NCBI GenBank assembly: GCA_003508835.1
Contig: PUFA01000162.1
Coordinates: 1,736,001 to 1,800,000 of the forward strand
Reading direction: 5' to 3'
DNA: 64,000 nucleotides
Origin: Eonycteris spelaea
Taxonomy: Eukaryota; Chordata; Mammalia; Chiroptera; Pteropodidae
Position numbers and translations under genes: made by a program. Of the stretch, positions 38,101 through 53,100 are shown one piece after another. The notes under the pieces are model-generated. The model worked only from the letters and a program-made list of their open reading frames with translations, was not told where the DNA came from and searched no databases. The first letter of the stretch is position 1. Every line of letters starts with the position of its first letter.

Positions 38101-41100
38101 GGGCTTTTAGAAGAAAGGATCCAGGAAACAATTTTTTTATTCTGAAAATGTTCAAGTGTTTCTTGAAACTAGTTTAAGGAACCTCCATATACCCAGCACC
38201 CAGATTCAGTGATTGTCAAGGTTTGCAACATTTGCTTCATCTATATTTTTTTCCCATTTGAAGTACTTTTTTAAAAATCAAAGAAAAGGTCATTTTATTG
38301 CTACATACTTTAGTGTACAAGTAAAATTTTTGGACATCTTTTTGTGTAATTTTAATGCTGTTGATACATTCAACACAATTAGCAGTAATTCTTTGGCATG
38401 ACAATTACCAGTTCATGGACTATCTTGATTGTCTTAAAATGACTTTTTTTTTTTTTTTACAGCTGGTTTGTATAAATTAAGATGCAAAGTCTTTACATTA
38501 CATATAGTTGTTCTGTCTCTTAAGTCTCTAATTCTAGATGTCTTTTTTTTAACCCATTAGTAACTTGTCGAGATCAGACCAGTTATCCTGTAGAATATCC
38601 CACGTTCTAGATTTACCTGTTTCTTTTTTTTTTTTTCTAGTATCAATTAACTTCTTTCTATCTCCTCCATATTTCCTCTAAATAGAAAGTTGGCTCTGGA
38701 GACTTGATTTGATTCAGTTTTACCTTGTTTGGCAAGAACACTTTACAGGTAAAACGGAATGATTTCTGAAGCTAGACAGAAGAGTTAGAAAAGTCCTCGC
38801 TCCCCTTGGAATGGCAGATCAAGCATAAGAAATTTAGTGGTCAGTCAAAAGCTAGAATGCTTCAATGAACAGTGTCAGAAAGGGGAGAAGGGTAACAGTG
38901 GAGAGAGATCCCAGAGACCTGCTCTATCTACCGTAGAGTCATACCCAGAACTGTTTCAAAACTGACAGGAACCTTACTAATAGTCAGGTAGTCCAGTGTT
39001 CTATTTGCTGTCTCTCAACATCCTTACCAAAACTTGATCAACCTTTCTCTGAACCATTGCATAGAGAAGGAACTTATTGCTTTGTAAAAATACGAACCTA
39101 CCCAGTAACGGAAAGAACACTGAGGTCAGACTCGGGATGATTTTGCACAAACACTTAACTAACTGTGTGATAGTTGTATTTCAGAGAATCAGTGCCTTTA
39201 TCGGCAAAACAGGGCTAATGACACTTTTTATATCTGTCTTAAGGAGTTGTGAGAGTGAAAGAAGGCAGTGTGCAAGGGTTCTGTTGATGTAAAATGCTCA
39301 CAGAAACTAGAAGAGAACTTGCTGTCATTATCACGCTTCAACCCCAAGATTCATTTGTTCATTATTCACAAAATGCTGTAGTCAGGCCTCAAGCTAAGCC
39401 ACTGGCCCTACAGATGGAATGGAAGAGCCAGATTTGAGCAGTGTTTAAGTGGCTGAATCAATACAACTTGGTACTAAATTTGATGTTGGGAATGAGGATA
39501 GAAAGGAAGGATTTCAAGGGTGACTGGTTTTTACCGCTGTGATAATTAATTATAAGGGAAGGAGGAAAAGGGAGTTAATGACTTCAGATTAAACAGAGTT
39601 TGAGGTACTTGTGGGATATCTAAGTGGTGGTGTCCAGGACAGTTAGCAATATAGATCTGAAGTTGAGGGGAAAATCAGAGCTAGAAATTAAATATTTGTG
39701 AATCATCATAGTCTAGATGGTGTTAAAGCTGTGGGTATGAATGAAAGGCAAGAGACAGGACATAATAGTATAATGCTTCTAGAATTGAGTGTTCCCTGAT
39801 TGGAGTCACAATTTAAGGCCTGTCTTTGGTGGATACCCTTACATTTATCAGTCATTAAACTACAAAGGAAGATATTTGAGCTTTAGAAAATAACTTTAGG
39901 TCTAACATAGTCATGTGAACTTAAACTTGGTTCTGCCGTCATATTAAATCACCATAGTTAGCATACTTAACTTTTCCTTTAACGCCAGCACTCAAAATGC
40001 ATGGCTTCTAAGAAAAATGTTTCAAAAAGAATGCAGTAGTAATTACGAAAATTGTTCCTATTGTTCATTTATTCAGTCGTACCCTTCACTTTACAATTGT
40101 AATAGCTTGGAGGAATAATCCTTGTGTGAAATGATTCCGTGAAGAAGAAATGTGACTGCAGCAAAGACCAGCCACTGGGAACCATGGAAGGGAAGTAGAT
40201 GTGTTCAGTTCCTGATTAGAAAGTTTTGGGAAGCACTTGCCCTACATCCTGATGTATGAATGTGCCAGGCTTACACCAGAGGCAGCCAAGTTTTCGATAC
40301 CTTAATTAGCCCATATTAATCTCATCACAGCTTTTCTCCAAGGAGCATGTATACAGACTAAAAACAACCTCTTGTCATCTTGTTCCAACTGTTTAGGCTT
40401 CCATTAAAAAAGGCAGAAGCAGTTGAGAATTGCTTGGTATTCTAAGCTTTCTGTGAGAAGTTTTTTTCTAACTCTTTTAGCAAACTCCAAAAGGAAATTA
40501 AAAACTTACCCTCGATTCACAGACACCTTTAATGTTGATGAAGAGAGAACTTATGTCATTTTCATCTCATTTTAATAATCATATGAGTTAATCTAATAAC
40601 TAAGCATTAAAGGGAGATGCATGTTAGATTCTGTTTTATGGTCTCCACAGTGACTTTAGATTTGAAAACCTTCGGAAAGAGAGAGTTATGTTACTGCCAG
40701 GATAATTAGCTGGCTAATTCATTAATCTAACACGGTGTTTTCAATGAAATGATTCTCTTGAACTTGAAAGACATGTTTTTTTTTTGTTTTTTTTTCCCTC
40801 CCTAACACACTTGAACATAGCCCACTGTTGGACAAGGGTTATGTTTAGGTGGCTTCTGAGGTTAATTTAATTGTTCAGTAGAGCATTAAAATACAAATGC
40901 GATAACAGAAAGACCTTTGTATTCTCTTCTGCCAGTCAGTTTTTCTTCATTGCACAAATTAGAAAGATCGAAGCATCTCCTTTATTCACTACTAAGCCTT
41001 GATGTGATAATCATTAGCCTAAAGGTCTCTTAGTGGCATGAGTTCAGACTTACAAGGCAAAAGACTCATTGATTGCTCTTTAGGATTTTTTACCATTTTT

Positions 41101-44100
41101 AGTTTTCTTACATTCTCAGGTAGCAGCATGAGCATTCTAAGCTACCCTCCACACTAACAGATTTTGATATTCTGATTAGCTCTTGCTAACCTTATCAGTA
41201 TTTCAGAATATGGCTTGTATTGTGTTACCAGAATAGCTTCATGTCATCTATTGAATCGTGTGGAATTTAAATAGTCATTGATTTTGCCTAATTTTCTGCT
41301 TGCCTGCCAGTTTCTTATTGTCAGTATAATTTTCCTTTTTGTTCATTCTTACTTTTTCCTATTTCTGACATATAACTTCCAGTAACTCTACCCATCCTAA
41401 GTCTCTTTTTAACTTTCCCATTTCTCTACATTGTTCTCTTCTTTTTGTAGTGATAAAAAAAATAAAAATACACTAAAACATTTCTTCCTCTTAAAAAAAA
41501 GATTGTTTTTTTCTATTTAAAGAAACTCCACATTCAATAGAGTCATTGAAAAAAATGTAAAAAGAAGAAAATTTTTATAATTACTCGTGGCCCTATCTAC
41601 TATTAATGTTTTAGTGTATTTGTTAGTTCTTTATGCATATTTTCTTACTTCTTATTATGATTTCTGTATAATTATTCCCATTTTCTTATAGTTAACATTT
41701 GACATATGCTTTTTTACATGATTTTATAAACTCTAAACTTTCTAAATGCCTTTCTTATTTAAGAGAAATCACCTGGGAGGCTCACACTCACAGATTGTAA
41801 GGCAGGGAATTTCTGGATGTGACTTCTTTTGATAAACAAGCAAGTTGCATATTTCCTGGACAAACATTTCTAGAGAACCTGTCCTGTGCAGGGTCGATTT
41901 TGAGGCTACACAAATATATAAGACAAGCGCTCCCTTCTTTCACAAATGGGCATCTGGAAGCCACTGCAGACACGTAACCAGCAGATTACTCGCCAACTTG
42001 TTCAGTCCTCCCTGCTATAGGCGTGTGGGGCTCAGTTGCCAGGGGAGCACAGAAGAAGGTAGCATACTTCCCCGGTGTGTTGGCTGCTCTGAGGGGGCTG
42101 TCTGAGCCAAGGCTCAAAGGATAAGTAGGAGTTTGCCAAGTGGAATTGAAGAGAGGAAGAGCTTGCCAGGTGGAGAAAACAGGAAGGGTGTGAAAAGGAG
42201 TCTGGAGGAGCAATAAAGCTTAGGATGCCTAGGCACGTGACCCTGTGGGTTGAGTGGCCAGAGACAAAGCCAGAGTGGCAAGTTGTGGACAGATTTTAAG
42301 AGGTCTTGTCACCCTTCTAAGGAGCCAGGCAAGGTTTTATCAGGGATTATTATGTGATCACATTTGTCTCTTAGGAAGACTTCTCTCCAGTGATATAGAA
42401 AGTAAGCTGTTTGGGAGGGAGGGAAGGAGGTAGACTTAGCGTAGTGCTGAATTATGTGTACCTGTTTTGTTCCAGGTATGATTCTAAATCTGTTGTTTTC
42501 ATTTAATCCTTGACAACAGTGAGTGGGAGGAAATTGCCATTGGTTCATACACGCCTAATTGCCTGTTGTCTCACAGGTACTAGCGCTACTCAGTGGCAGA
42601 AGCAAAAAGTTGGCTACATCTCTGTTCCTGGTATTTCATATGAAGGAGACAGATGAGGCTGCTTTTGTGTGGTTGTCTAAATTACAGATGAGGAGGGCCT
42701 AGACCAGGGCAGGGAGAGCCACATTTGGGAGCCATTAGGAAGGTGACAAAGATTTTCTACATGGCAACAGCCATCTAGTGTGAAGAGATCACCAAAGTCA
42801 GAAAGCAGTCACTAAGGAAATCCAGAGCCTCAGATGTGACAGTTCATGACTCTACATGAAGTGTTATCCTTCGTGTAAGAGTACAGGTAGATGAGCAGTA
42901 GGACTTTCATCCCGAGGAAGGGTTCCAGAGCTGCCCAGACACTGCAGGCCAGCGGGTTCCATTCAAAACCCACATTGTCCTGCTTCAGAGCCTCCCACTG
43001 GCCTCGTTTGAGACGATTTAAGTGTTACAATGAAATATTGACAATAATCAATTATAGTGCATTAATAAAAATTTTTTAAATCAGTATTAGGGGAGGAAAA
43101 TTGAACTAGTCGATGTAAAAGAAATATTGGAAAATCACCATTTTGCAACCACTATAGTAATAATTCAAGCAAGAATCAATTGATGCTAAAGGATTAAGTG
43201 AAAGGTTAGGGGTCATGATGTTTACATAATTTCAAAAAAATGAAAAATTGCTTATTAATTATAAATGGACAGAGGTGTGTGTTCAGTGAAGAATCTGGCA
43301 GACAATTCCATAGCCAAGGGGTCAAACCGGTAGCTGGACAGACAATATTGGATGCTTTTGGATGGGGTGCACCGAGAAGGACATATCATTTCTGTGATAT
43401 TATTGCCAGTTATATTTAACCTAGGTTTAAACATAAGGAAACAATCAGATAAAATCAAATTGAGGAACATTCTATAAAGAAACTAGACTGGGCTCTTCAA
43501 AACTGTCAATATTGTTAAAAAAAAAAAAGACTAAGAAACTGTAGTAGACTAAGAAAAATTAAAGAACATAACAAGTAACCTCAATATGTATTCTCTGACT
43601 AGATCCTAGATTGGAGGAAGAGAGGTCTACATTGTTGAGGCTATTGGGAAGTCTGAATAAGGATGTCTGCTAACTGTGATAGTACTGTATCATTGTTAAA
43701 TTTCTTATGTGTGATTATAGAGAAAAATGTCCTTATTTTTACATTTTTGAGTAAAGTGTCATAATACATTCACCCTATTTTCAAATGGCCCAGGGGAAAA
43801 AAGTGAGAGAAAACAGAAGCAAATGTGGCAAATTGTTGGTAATTGATGAGTCTAAGTGAAGGGTCTACTACTGTGTGCATTATACTCTTCTTTAGATTTA
43901 GAAATTTTCAAAACAAAAATCAGAGGGGAATTTTTTTTTTTTTTTAAGTTCAAGAGGCTAAAGGATCTCTCAGCACATAAAGCAAATATAATTTTGTTGA
44001 GGGCAAATCTTGCCTGGCCGAATTACTGGGATTTCTTTAATATGACAAATAAGAATGTAGGTAAATGGGAAATCTATAGCCGACCCTTATTTAAGATTTG

Positions 44101-47100
44101 ATGAAGACTTTGATAAGTTTCCTTACTAGAGGCCATGAAAAAATAAAACTTTTTACTGGGGAAGGAAGGCTGATTGAGGATCAATGTTTTATTGCTGGTA
44201 ATCTCTTAGATTACCCACCCCTGCCTAGAAAGACCTGCCTGGCATAAGAGTCAATGGGTACAGTTGATAATGGGGAGGTGTAGAGGGTCAAATACAACAG
44301 AGCTTGGTGTGGAGGGGCAGGCCTTTCTAAAAGCTGTATATATGAGTCTAAGAGTTTGCGCATAGCAAAATCTCTACTTCAGATCGGTTGAGGTGGATGT
44401 AATATCTGTGGGTGAAACTGAATCTTACCAGAACTGAAGTGATTACCATCTAGAGGAAGAATTCAGAGGAGTTTCTCATGATCACAGATAAGCAGTTATG
44501 AGGGCTGTGTGTTTCAGGAGAACCATCCAGATTTCACTTGTTGGCTGCTAGGCATTGAGTTCTTACTTAAGGATCGTGCTTGCCGTCCCCTCACCCCCAA
44601 CACACTCCAAAATTATTATCCTAACTTGGTAATGGGCGTATGCCTAGATTTGTATAGCACTTTATAATTTTAGCAGTCACTTTACAAACATTATCTGGCT
44701 TCGGTTGGTGAGAGTTGAGGATGAGGAAGTGTTGTTCTTGCCCTGATGCAGATGAGAGAACTGAAGCTAGAGGAAATGGTTTGTCCAGAGCCACTTAGAT
44801 AGTTAACCCAAAATCAAGGTTTGGGGCGTATTTATGCTCATTGTTGTTCCAACGAAGGTAAACTTGGTTACCTTTGCAACATCCCTCCAGCACAGCACAG
44901 AATAAAGCAAGGAAAGGTAAAATGAAACTGAAAACACCTTGTTTAAGCAGCAAACGAACAAGACAAACAAAAACACATAGACACAGCAGTTTAGTGGTTA
45001 CCAGAGTGAAAGGGGAGAGGGAAAGAGTAGAAAAGGGTAAAAGGGCTCAAATATGTGGTGATGGAAGGAGATTTGACTTTGAATGGTGGGCGCACAGTGC
45101 AGTATACAGATTATGTAGTATTGAATTGTACACTCGAAACCCGTATAATTGTATCAACCAATATTATCTCAATAAATGTAATTTTAAAAATTGCTGAATA
45201 GTATAAAAAAAGGCAGAAAATGGACCATTTGTTTATGAAAGAGTTCCACGAAAATAGCTTTCCTAGAGATGGGAAAGTTTAATTTAAATGGAGAAAACAC
45301 TTACGAAAAATAGATCTTTAGCGAATAATGAATAAACTTTGTTTTAGTAGGCAACCGTGTTTAAATGACACACGTAAAATGGGGAGTTGAAGTTGAGGGG
45401 GAAACTGCGATGCATATAGTGTGTGCTTCTCAGTGGCGGGCTGTTGGGACATGGTCCACTGATCATTCTGCTCCCCAATGCTTGGTTCCCATAGCAGGTC
45501 TGACCTTCAGTGTGGGTGTTTAAGAGCATTGTCTTGGTATATCATGGATGATAGTGAATTTTCTGTTTGGGAGGAGATTTTTCTTCAGGAACAAACAGTA
45601 TAATTATTTGCCCTGACAGTAGTAGGTAGATTTGTTGAATGAATGAATGAGTGAGTGAATGAAGTACTTCGAGAGACACCTGGTTGTTCATGGTTGTTGG
45701 AATGGAATGTAGTATCATGACGTTACCTCGGTAAGTACCTAGGCTGCTCAAGGAAAAGTCACTTTATTTGTATCCAGTGTCTGGTTTATGCAAGCTTGTG
45801 AGGGACTGGCCGTGCACAGGTAGCATAGAGTTTTGCAGGCAGTACATATACGGAATCAGAGAACTTGGGTCACATTCCTAGCTCTAACCCAGAACAGCCA
45901 GGGGTCCCAGGAAGCCTTGCTAATTCTTAGGGCCACTGTAAGATGAGGCATTGGTAAAGTACGAATTATATTAAATAGATTTTCTACTCCTCAGCACTCA
46001 CTTGCAGCCTCCATGAAAGTTATACCAATGCCATTGATCTGTGCGGCACTATCTGATGCTTCTGATTCCAGGTTCTCCGTCCCCTACCAGTAGTGGGTGA
46101 AGCACAGTGAATATCCAACTCTTCAAATGTATTTAAGAGAAGAGGCAGTGCACTGGGCTATCTGCAAACAGACTATCATCAGAGTGCCGTGTTATTCAGC
46201 ACTGAAAAAATAGTTGGGGAAGCCTGTTTTTTAATGACCAAAGGCTCTCTGGCTCAAACTGCACCGGAGTGGTCGTTTCATTCAGAAGCCTCCCCTTTAT
46301 GTGCCTTGTTTAAGTGATTTGGCCAGTTTTCTTAATCTCTTGGCCATTCATTAGAAGTTGAAGAAAATTGTTTTTTTTTACTGAAAACTTTTTCTGTGAT
46401 GCTAGGAGACTGTAATTCACATACTAGAGCTGTGAGACCTTGTCACAGCTTTGTAGTCAACTGAGAAAGTGTTTATATGGATGTTCCCAAAAATATATCT
46501 GCTTTCAAAAATGAACATTCAAAAGCCTCCTGATGGGGAGGTTACAGTTTCTGTTACAATGGAAAAGCACACTTAATCCTGTCTCCCACTGAATGCAACC
46601 AAAAAATACTGGACAGACTGTATGGAGTATTCTTTGTTTTAAGATTGAAAAAATTATAGCGTAGTAGGCACATTGGGGAAGGAAACTGAACTGAAAAGTG
46701 TGAAAGATCCAGCCATGAGTTTTCTGTTTTCTTTTTTTCTCTTCCCATACCTCCTGCCTGCACTCAAAGGCCACTTAAATCCCAGAACTGCAGAACTCCA
46801 AGAGAATGCCTGTTTTCCTAGCTCAAGGAGCAGGAATGGAAGTCCCCTTGGGACAGACTGGAGAAACGCTACCAATTTCCATGCAAACCCTGTTAACATG
46901 AAGTGTGTACATTCTAGACTTTTTCTATGCATATTTTTTAAAACCTAATTGTACCAAACATTGGTTTTTCCTTTTAAGTGAATAAAGTATTTATGGTATA
47001 AAGTTGCTATGCAGTCATTGTAAACTTATTTTTTTAATAACTCATTAAGCAGTCATAGCCTACATCAGTGCATTTTTTAAGTAGAGTGTGCATTTGATTC

Positions 47101-50100
47101 ACCTCAAATTCTGGTTCAGTACATGAGAGTGTATTTAAGCAGATTCCTGCTGTTGCCAGTACATCCTGGCCCAGGCTTTGAATAGCAAGGAAACAGTTAT
47201 TAACAACGCCCATTTACATTGTTTCCAGCTTGTTGCTTTTATAAATAATGTTGCAATGAGATATTTGTACTTAAAGCTTTTCTTCATATTCGGGCTCATT
47301 TCTTTGAGGTAATAAACTCCCAGAAGTGATGTAACTGAGTCAGAGGTTATGGCTATTTCAATTGCTGTTCAATACTGATCATGATGTCAGTTGTAATAAA
47401 TATGTTTCTCCCTGCGTTGTAGGTGAAGAAATTGAGGCTTAGAGTGTTTTGGCTACGTAGGGTCACACAGATGACTGGTAAAAGCCATGATTTTAGCCCA
47501 GCCTATCTGTTGCCAAGGTCGCTGCCACCGCTTCTCTCTGCACTGCTGGCTGCTGCATTCACACGTCTTCTCTTAAATGAGCCTGTTTGAGAAAAGTCAG
47601 TGACATTGTACCTGCCCTACCACTGGCTGTCTTTCTTTAGTTTTGCTAATTTGATATGGGGGGAAATGAGCTCCCGTTAATGTTAATTTTTATTTCTGTT
47701 TTGCTTGACAGTTTCTAGCCGGTCATATTCTTTGTCCTTTGATAAGTTTTATTTTCTAAATTGATCTTATTTATTTGATTTATGTCTTCTCTGAACACAA
47801 TAAAGATGTCAACTTATTTCTGCTCTGATTGTTTTTATAATTTGTCTTTTAATTTATTTGCTTTTTTAAACATAATTTTTAAATGTAGCTGGAACCATCC
47901 ATCTTTGTATTCTGTGCCCTACTAAGCTTAAAAAAGAGAGTTCTCCCTTGCAGAGGTTTGACACACATAGAAAGATCTTTTTAAAAGAAAGCTTAGGTGT
48001 TTTAAGGGTACTTATAAAAGATGCAAGATTAATTTTTGGCTCTTTTTCTTCAATGCCATGTTTACCTCATAATTTCTTCTCTTCCCCTGCACATACAGTT
48101 TCCCCACCCAGATTTTCCTGCTAAAATGGTAGGGCAAATTATGAGGCGATGGTGCCTGAGCGAATATGATTCATAGTTTTCAAAGCACAGAGTGAGTTTT
48201 GGAAGGACAATTTGAAATAATGTAAAATGAAGAGCTACCTAAGCTTTTTGCCATAATTTTCTTCTATACATTGTCCATTGTGATAACAGAACTAGACCAA
48301 ACTTTCAATTTAAAGCTTTAAAAAATTTATTATGTTTATACATGCATGTGATTTAAAAAATAAAATGCTTCTATAGGACTCGTTATGAAAACTGGTCGTC
48401 TCCTAACCCTGACCCTACTGCGGCCACTTTTCTCTCTTTCAACTCTTTGAACTGAAGCTTGTGGTATTTGCCTTTATATCTTTAATTGTTTTCACAGAAA
48501 CAGAGACAGAGACAGTGTGTGCGTGTGGGTGTTTATCCTCATCCTCAGGTCTCTAAGGGCATGGCAATGTTTCTTCACAATTTCTAATATGCGCTGTGTC
48601 CATTATTGACTTCCTGCTGTGGAAAGCCAGGATTTAGAGTCTCCATGCCCCCACTGACCCATCCCATCACACACATTCCCCCTTCATGTTCTGTCTTCCC
48701 AGTGTAGTTTTCTGCCCTAGATTTAACTCAGTTTTGAGTGCTTACATTCTTAGTTTTGTAAATGGTATTCTCAGCCAAGTCATGTAGCTTCCTATAATTA
48801 CATTTCCTTTTCTGCACAATGTTTTGTTTCCTATAGAATTAGTAATCGCAGTGCTTTTTGCTTGAGCAGTTTTCTGTGTACTTACTCATCCCCACCTGTG
48901 GCTTTCCTTTTGCTGCATTCAGAGGCATTGGGTGTCTATCAGTCTCATCTCCTTGACGATGACTCCAGAGCTCCAACTTGCCCATTTGGGAGGCTCACTT
49001 TCTAGGCTGACTACACAGTTTTTCAGCTCTCCTTTAACTGGTATCCTACTGAATCCTATTTCTTCTTTTTTCTATGTTTACTTCTTTTCTTTGCAGAGCA
49101 TATTCTTTGTAATTTCCTGAATTAAAAAGAGAGTACATCGGTGGCAAATATTTTGAAATCTTGTGTATATGAAAATGGCTTTGGTTTATCCTTCATTTAT
49201 GCTTAATTAATATGGCTAGATATAGAATTCTAAGTTAGAAAGCATTTTCCTTCGGAACTTGGAGGCATTTTTCCAAAGCTTTGTATTTTCTGGTATTGCT
49301 TCTGAAAAATTCTGATACTTGATACTTCATATGAAGCTTGTTTTTAATCTCTGGCAACTTTAGGGTTTCCTCTTTGTCCCCAGTTTCTGAAATTCCATGA
49401 TGCCGAATCTTGCTATGTCTCTGTTTTCTTCTGTTAGCTGGGAATTCAGTGATCTCTTTGAATTTGAAAATTCGTGTCCTCAGTGTGGTGTGTTCAGCCT
49501 GCCATCCTTAAGTAGAAATCTTGATAAAAACTTTAAAGGGACTTTATAGTGAATTTATAATTTATACAAATGTGTAATTTATATAAATATATGTTTTCCA
49601 AAGCTGGAATATTATCAGTTGAATTTTGAAATGGGATTAGGTTGATTATATTGGCCAACCAGAATTTAAAAGAGTGCTGATAACCATAAAATATGGACAA
49701 TCACACGTTTCATTTGACAGAGCTGATGAAAGTTGCAGTGAGTGTGTTGTTCAAGCCATTTATTACTCTGATATCCAGCCCAGACTTGTATCAGAAACAG
49801 GAAGATTTATTCTTAAACATTTTTCACTCTTATTAAAAGGAAAAAACATGCAATTCTACCCACATAATTTCAGGAGATTGAAGGTATGTCCTACTCAGCC
49901 CCTCTTTTAATTTAGTCCCAAAAATCACATACAAAAAAATATTTACATATTTACTACCCCAACCTTCAGCTAGTTTAGCTAAGTTAATAGAACTGTTGTC
50001 TTTTAAGCTGAGCATGTGAAAATATATCTCTAAATTTTCCTAGAGGTTAAAAAAATTCCCCCAAAAATGGTAGTTATAGGAATAAATCTGTCAGTCTTTA

Positions 50101-53100
50101 TCAGTGTAATTTAAGAAAAAAATTAAGTGAGCGTTTGCTGAAATGTGTTATTAAAAAATGCTAACATCTGAGGAAAGTTCTGAAGCTACGTGCTTCATCT
50201 CTAGGGCCATACCCTTTCCAAGGGCTGCCCAAGGAACCGTAGATGTTGAATGGGCAGATTCCTGGTAAGAGATTCTATGTGTCTTAATATAATTTTGTAA
50301 AGAAGAACAGTCCTGCGTGTCTTCTCTATTCTCAGAAACCACAGTCAACACTTCTGTGACTGTGGAGAGGTTTTCCGTTACACCAAACAGTTCTCCAACT
50401 CTCTTTAACTCAATTCTGACACTGTCTACCTGGAGATAGTGTCACGTCCCACAGGTTAAGGGCTCAGTCTCACACTGATTATCCTCCTACTTCAGATGCC
50501 AATTATAAGTCCAGATTGTCACCTGTGTTTCTGACTAACTGGCTGTAAATCAGAGGTTCCCATGACCTTTTCCTCTACTTCTGTTAATTTGCTAGAACAG
50601 CTCATAGAACTCAAGAATATGATTAATTTACTAGATTACCAGTTTATTATAACAGGATATAGCTCAGGAAGAGCCAGATTAGATAGAGATGCTGAGGACA
50701 AGATATGTGGGAAGGGGCACAGAGCCTCCGTGCCCTCTCCAGGGCGGGTCAGTCTCCCTGTGGCTCTGCATGTTCACCAACCCAGAAGCTCTCTGAAACC
50801 CTATCCTTTTGGATTTTTGTGGAGTCTGTTATGTTTTGATTAAGTCACCGGCCATTGGTGATTACCCTGGAGGTGGGGGGAAGTGGACTGAAAGTTCCAG
50901 CCCTCTCACCACCTGGTTGGTTCTCCTGGCAACCACCCTTAGGTACTTTCCAAATGTCAGCGCATTATGGTGAACTCAGGTGTGGTTGAAAGGAGCTTGT
51001 TATGAATAACAAAAGGGCCTTTATCTTTCTTATCTTTAGGGAACTTCCAAAGGTTTTAGAAGCTCTGCACCCAGAACAGGGACAAAGACCAAATATATAT
51101 TTGTTATTATAAATCGCAATATCACAAAGCTTAATTCTGAATATAAATAGTAATTAGAGCACACTGTCATATGGGCTGGTCATGAATCTTGTTTTCTCTT
51201 TTCCCACCAGCTTTTCGGAGACTGGGAAGCCCAGCTGCGGAGAATAATGAAGCTCATTGCTGGAGGTGGCCTGTCCATCACTGGCTCTCACAACATGTGT
51301 GGGGACTATCTGTATAGCGGCCACACGGTCATGCTCACACTCACCTACTTATTTATCAAAGAGTGTAAGTCTAAAACAGGCTTCTGTTAGAATGTCCCAT
51401 GGTCTCTGGCAAGTCTGCTGAAGTAAGACTGGAGGCCTCAAGAAGGCAATGCCTCGTCTCACCCACCATGCCTGGATGCAGCAGGTGTGGGTGATCAGAA
51501 GGAACGGCTCTTCTTCACCAGAGTTTTTTATTCCCTCAGGTGTCAGCTATAGTATTGGGGTGCTTTACAGCTGCTAGAAGGAGCCAGAAGAAAGTTTCAG
51601 GGATGCAGAAATCTAGTATTGGGCTTGATTAGATGATGGAAGATTGTGTGTTTACTCGGTATACATTTTTTTCAAGCACCTATGTTCTAACTAAGGGTAC
51701 ATACAGTAGTGGGTCAGTTGCCCTTATATGGGCTAGGGGCTCAGGAACACTAAATGAGGCAGACACTAAATGGGAAATTTCCTTTTGAAAAAAAGTACTT
51801 AAAATATTTTATGAAACACACAAACTAATATTACTGGTTCTCCTGTACGCTGCTCAGATTTAATATATATGAGCATTTGCCATATCTATTTCTGATAACT
51901 CCTTTAAAAAAGCAAATGAAATGTTTATATATGATTAAAATTTTTCATCCCTTCCCAGTTTTCTGTTCATTCCCATGCATATTTTTGTATTTGTGTAATA
52001 TTCTGTTCTGTTTTGTAAAATTTACATACACAATATCTTGTTAAATGTAGTTTTCTACCACTTTCAAATTATGTTGTTGAGATGAGATTCTGGTTTATTT
52101 TAATTGCTGTTAGTATTACAATACTATAAATGAACAAGAGATTATTCATTTACTGGTAGAAAATTGTCTTCAATATTTTACTGTTGGAAACAGTCTCAGT
52201 GAGCAGGCAGTTTCCATGAAGAGCAATAGGTAAACCAGGATACCGGTACCACAGAAAGGGACACACATTGCAGTTTGGGGGTGTCAATGTGTTACCTTGC
52301 AGAAGTTTAACATGGTTGGAATTTAGAGTAGGGGTGATGATGAGAGGTATAAATGAACTGGAAAGGAGGAACCAGATCATGGAGCAAGCCTTACACTGCC
52401 AGAAGGAATCTGAACTTCCGTCTGACAGAGATGGGGTGCCCACTGAAGGTTATGTCAGTGGGGCAATATCATCTTACTTACCTTTTTAAAGGGAGAAACC
52501 ACTCTTGCAGCAGCTTGCAGGATGGATTGGAGAGGGGCAAGAGTGGAGACCAGGAGAAAAATTAGGAGACTGGCTGCGCTATAGTCAAGGAAACAGATGA
52601 TGGTGGCCCATACTTCCATGATGGTACTGGAGATGAAGTGAAGGGATCAGAGGGAGATTAACAAAGAAGGATCAACAGATAACAGTATTGTGAGGGTTCA
52701 GGAGAGAGGTGGTAGACTGAAGGGTGAATGCTCAGTTATGGTCTTAAAAAGACTAAGATAGGAAACACAGGAGAAGAAGAGAAGTTGTGCTTCAGGGCAC
52801 TAAGAGAGAGGAAAGAGAATAGGTGTTCTGCTTGTGTTTTAGTATGTGACCAACTAGAGCAAATTCCAGCAATGTCTGTTCAGAATTGTCAGGCCATGAT
52901 GTAGCCCTTATACTAGGATGTAACTGGGTGTGGGAAATGGAAATGAAATGGAGCTGATGTCAGCAGCCCCAGGGGATGGCTTTCTGCCCACCCCCGCCCC
53001 CTAGTCTGTATATGAAATCCTTTAATGGGGTTAGGCCTTGTTCTTCTGGAAGACAAGGCAGTGTGCCATATTGGGTCACAAACTCTTATTTTTGAATCCT

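Larger units (their letters stand above)
36276..51210 (+). other. SGMS1: SGMS1 intron between coding exons 2 and 3 (14.9 kb)
   Basis: Donor GTAAAC at 36276 and acceptor TTCCCACCAG ending at 51210; phase 0. Named repeats are listed separately. The stretches 36280-38150, 38765-39340, 39795-41845, 42605-43000, 43930-44660, 45200-47175, 47765-48295 and 49505-50005 contain nothing I can assign. The piece at 41530-41740 is very AT-rich and may be an old LINE fragment. No open frame looks coding. Confidence 0.9.
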
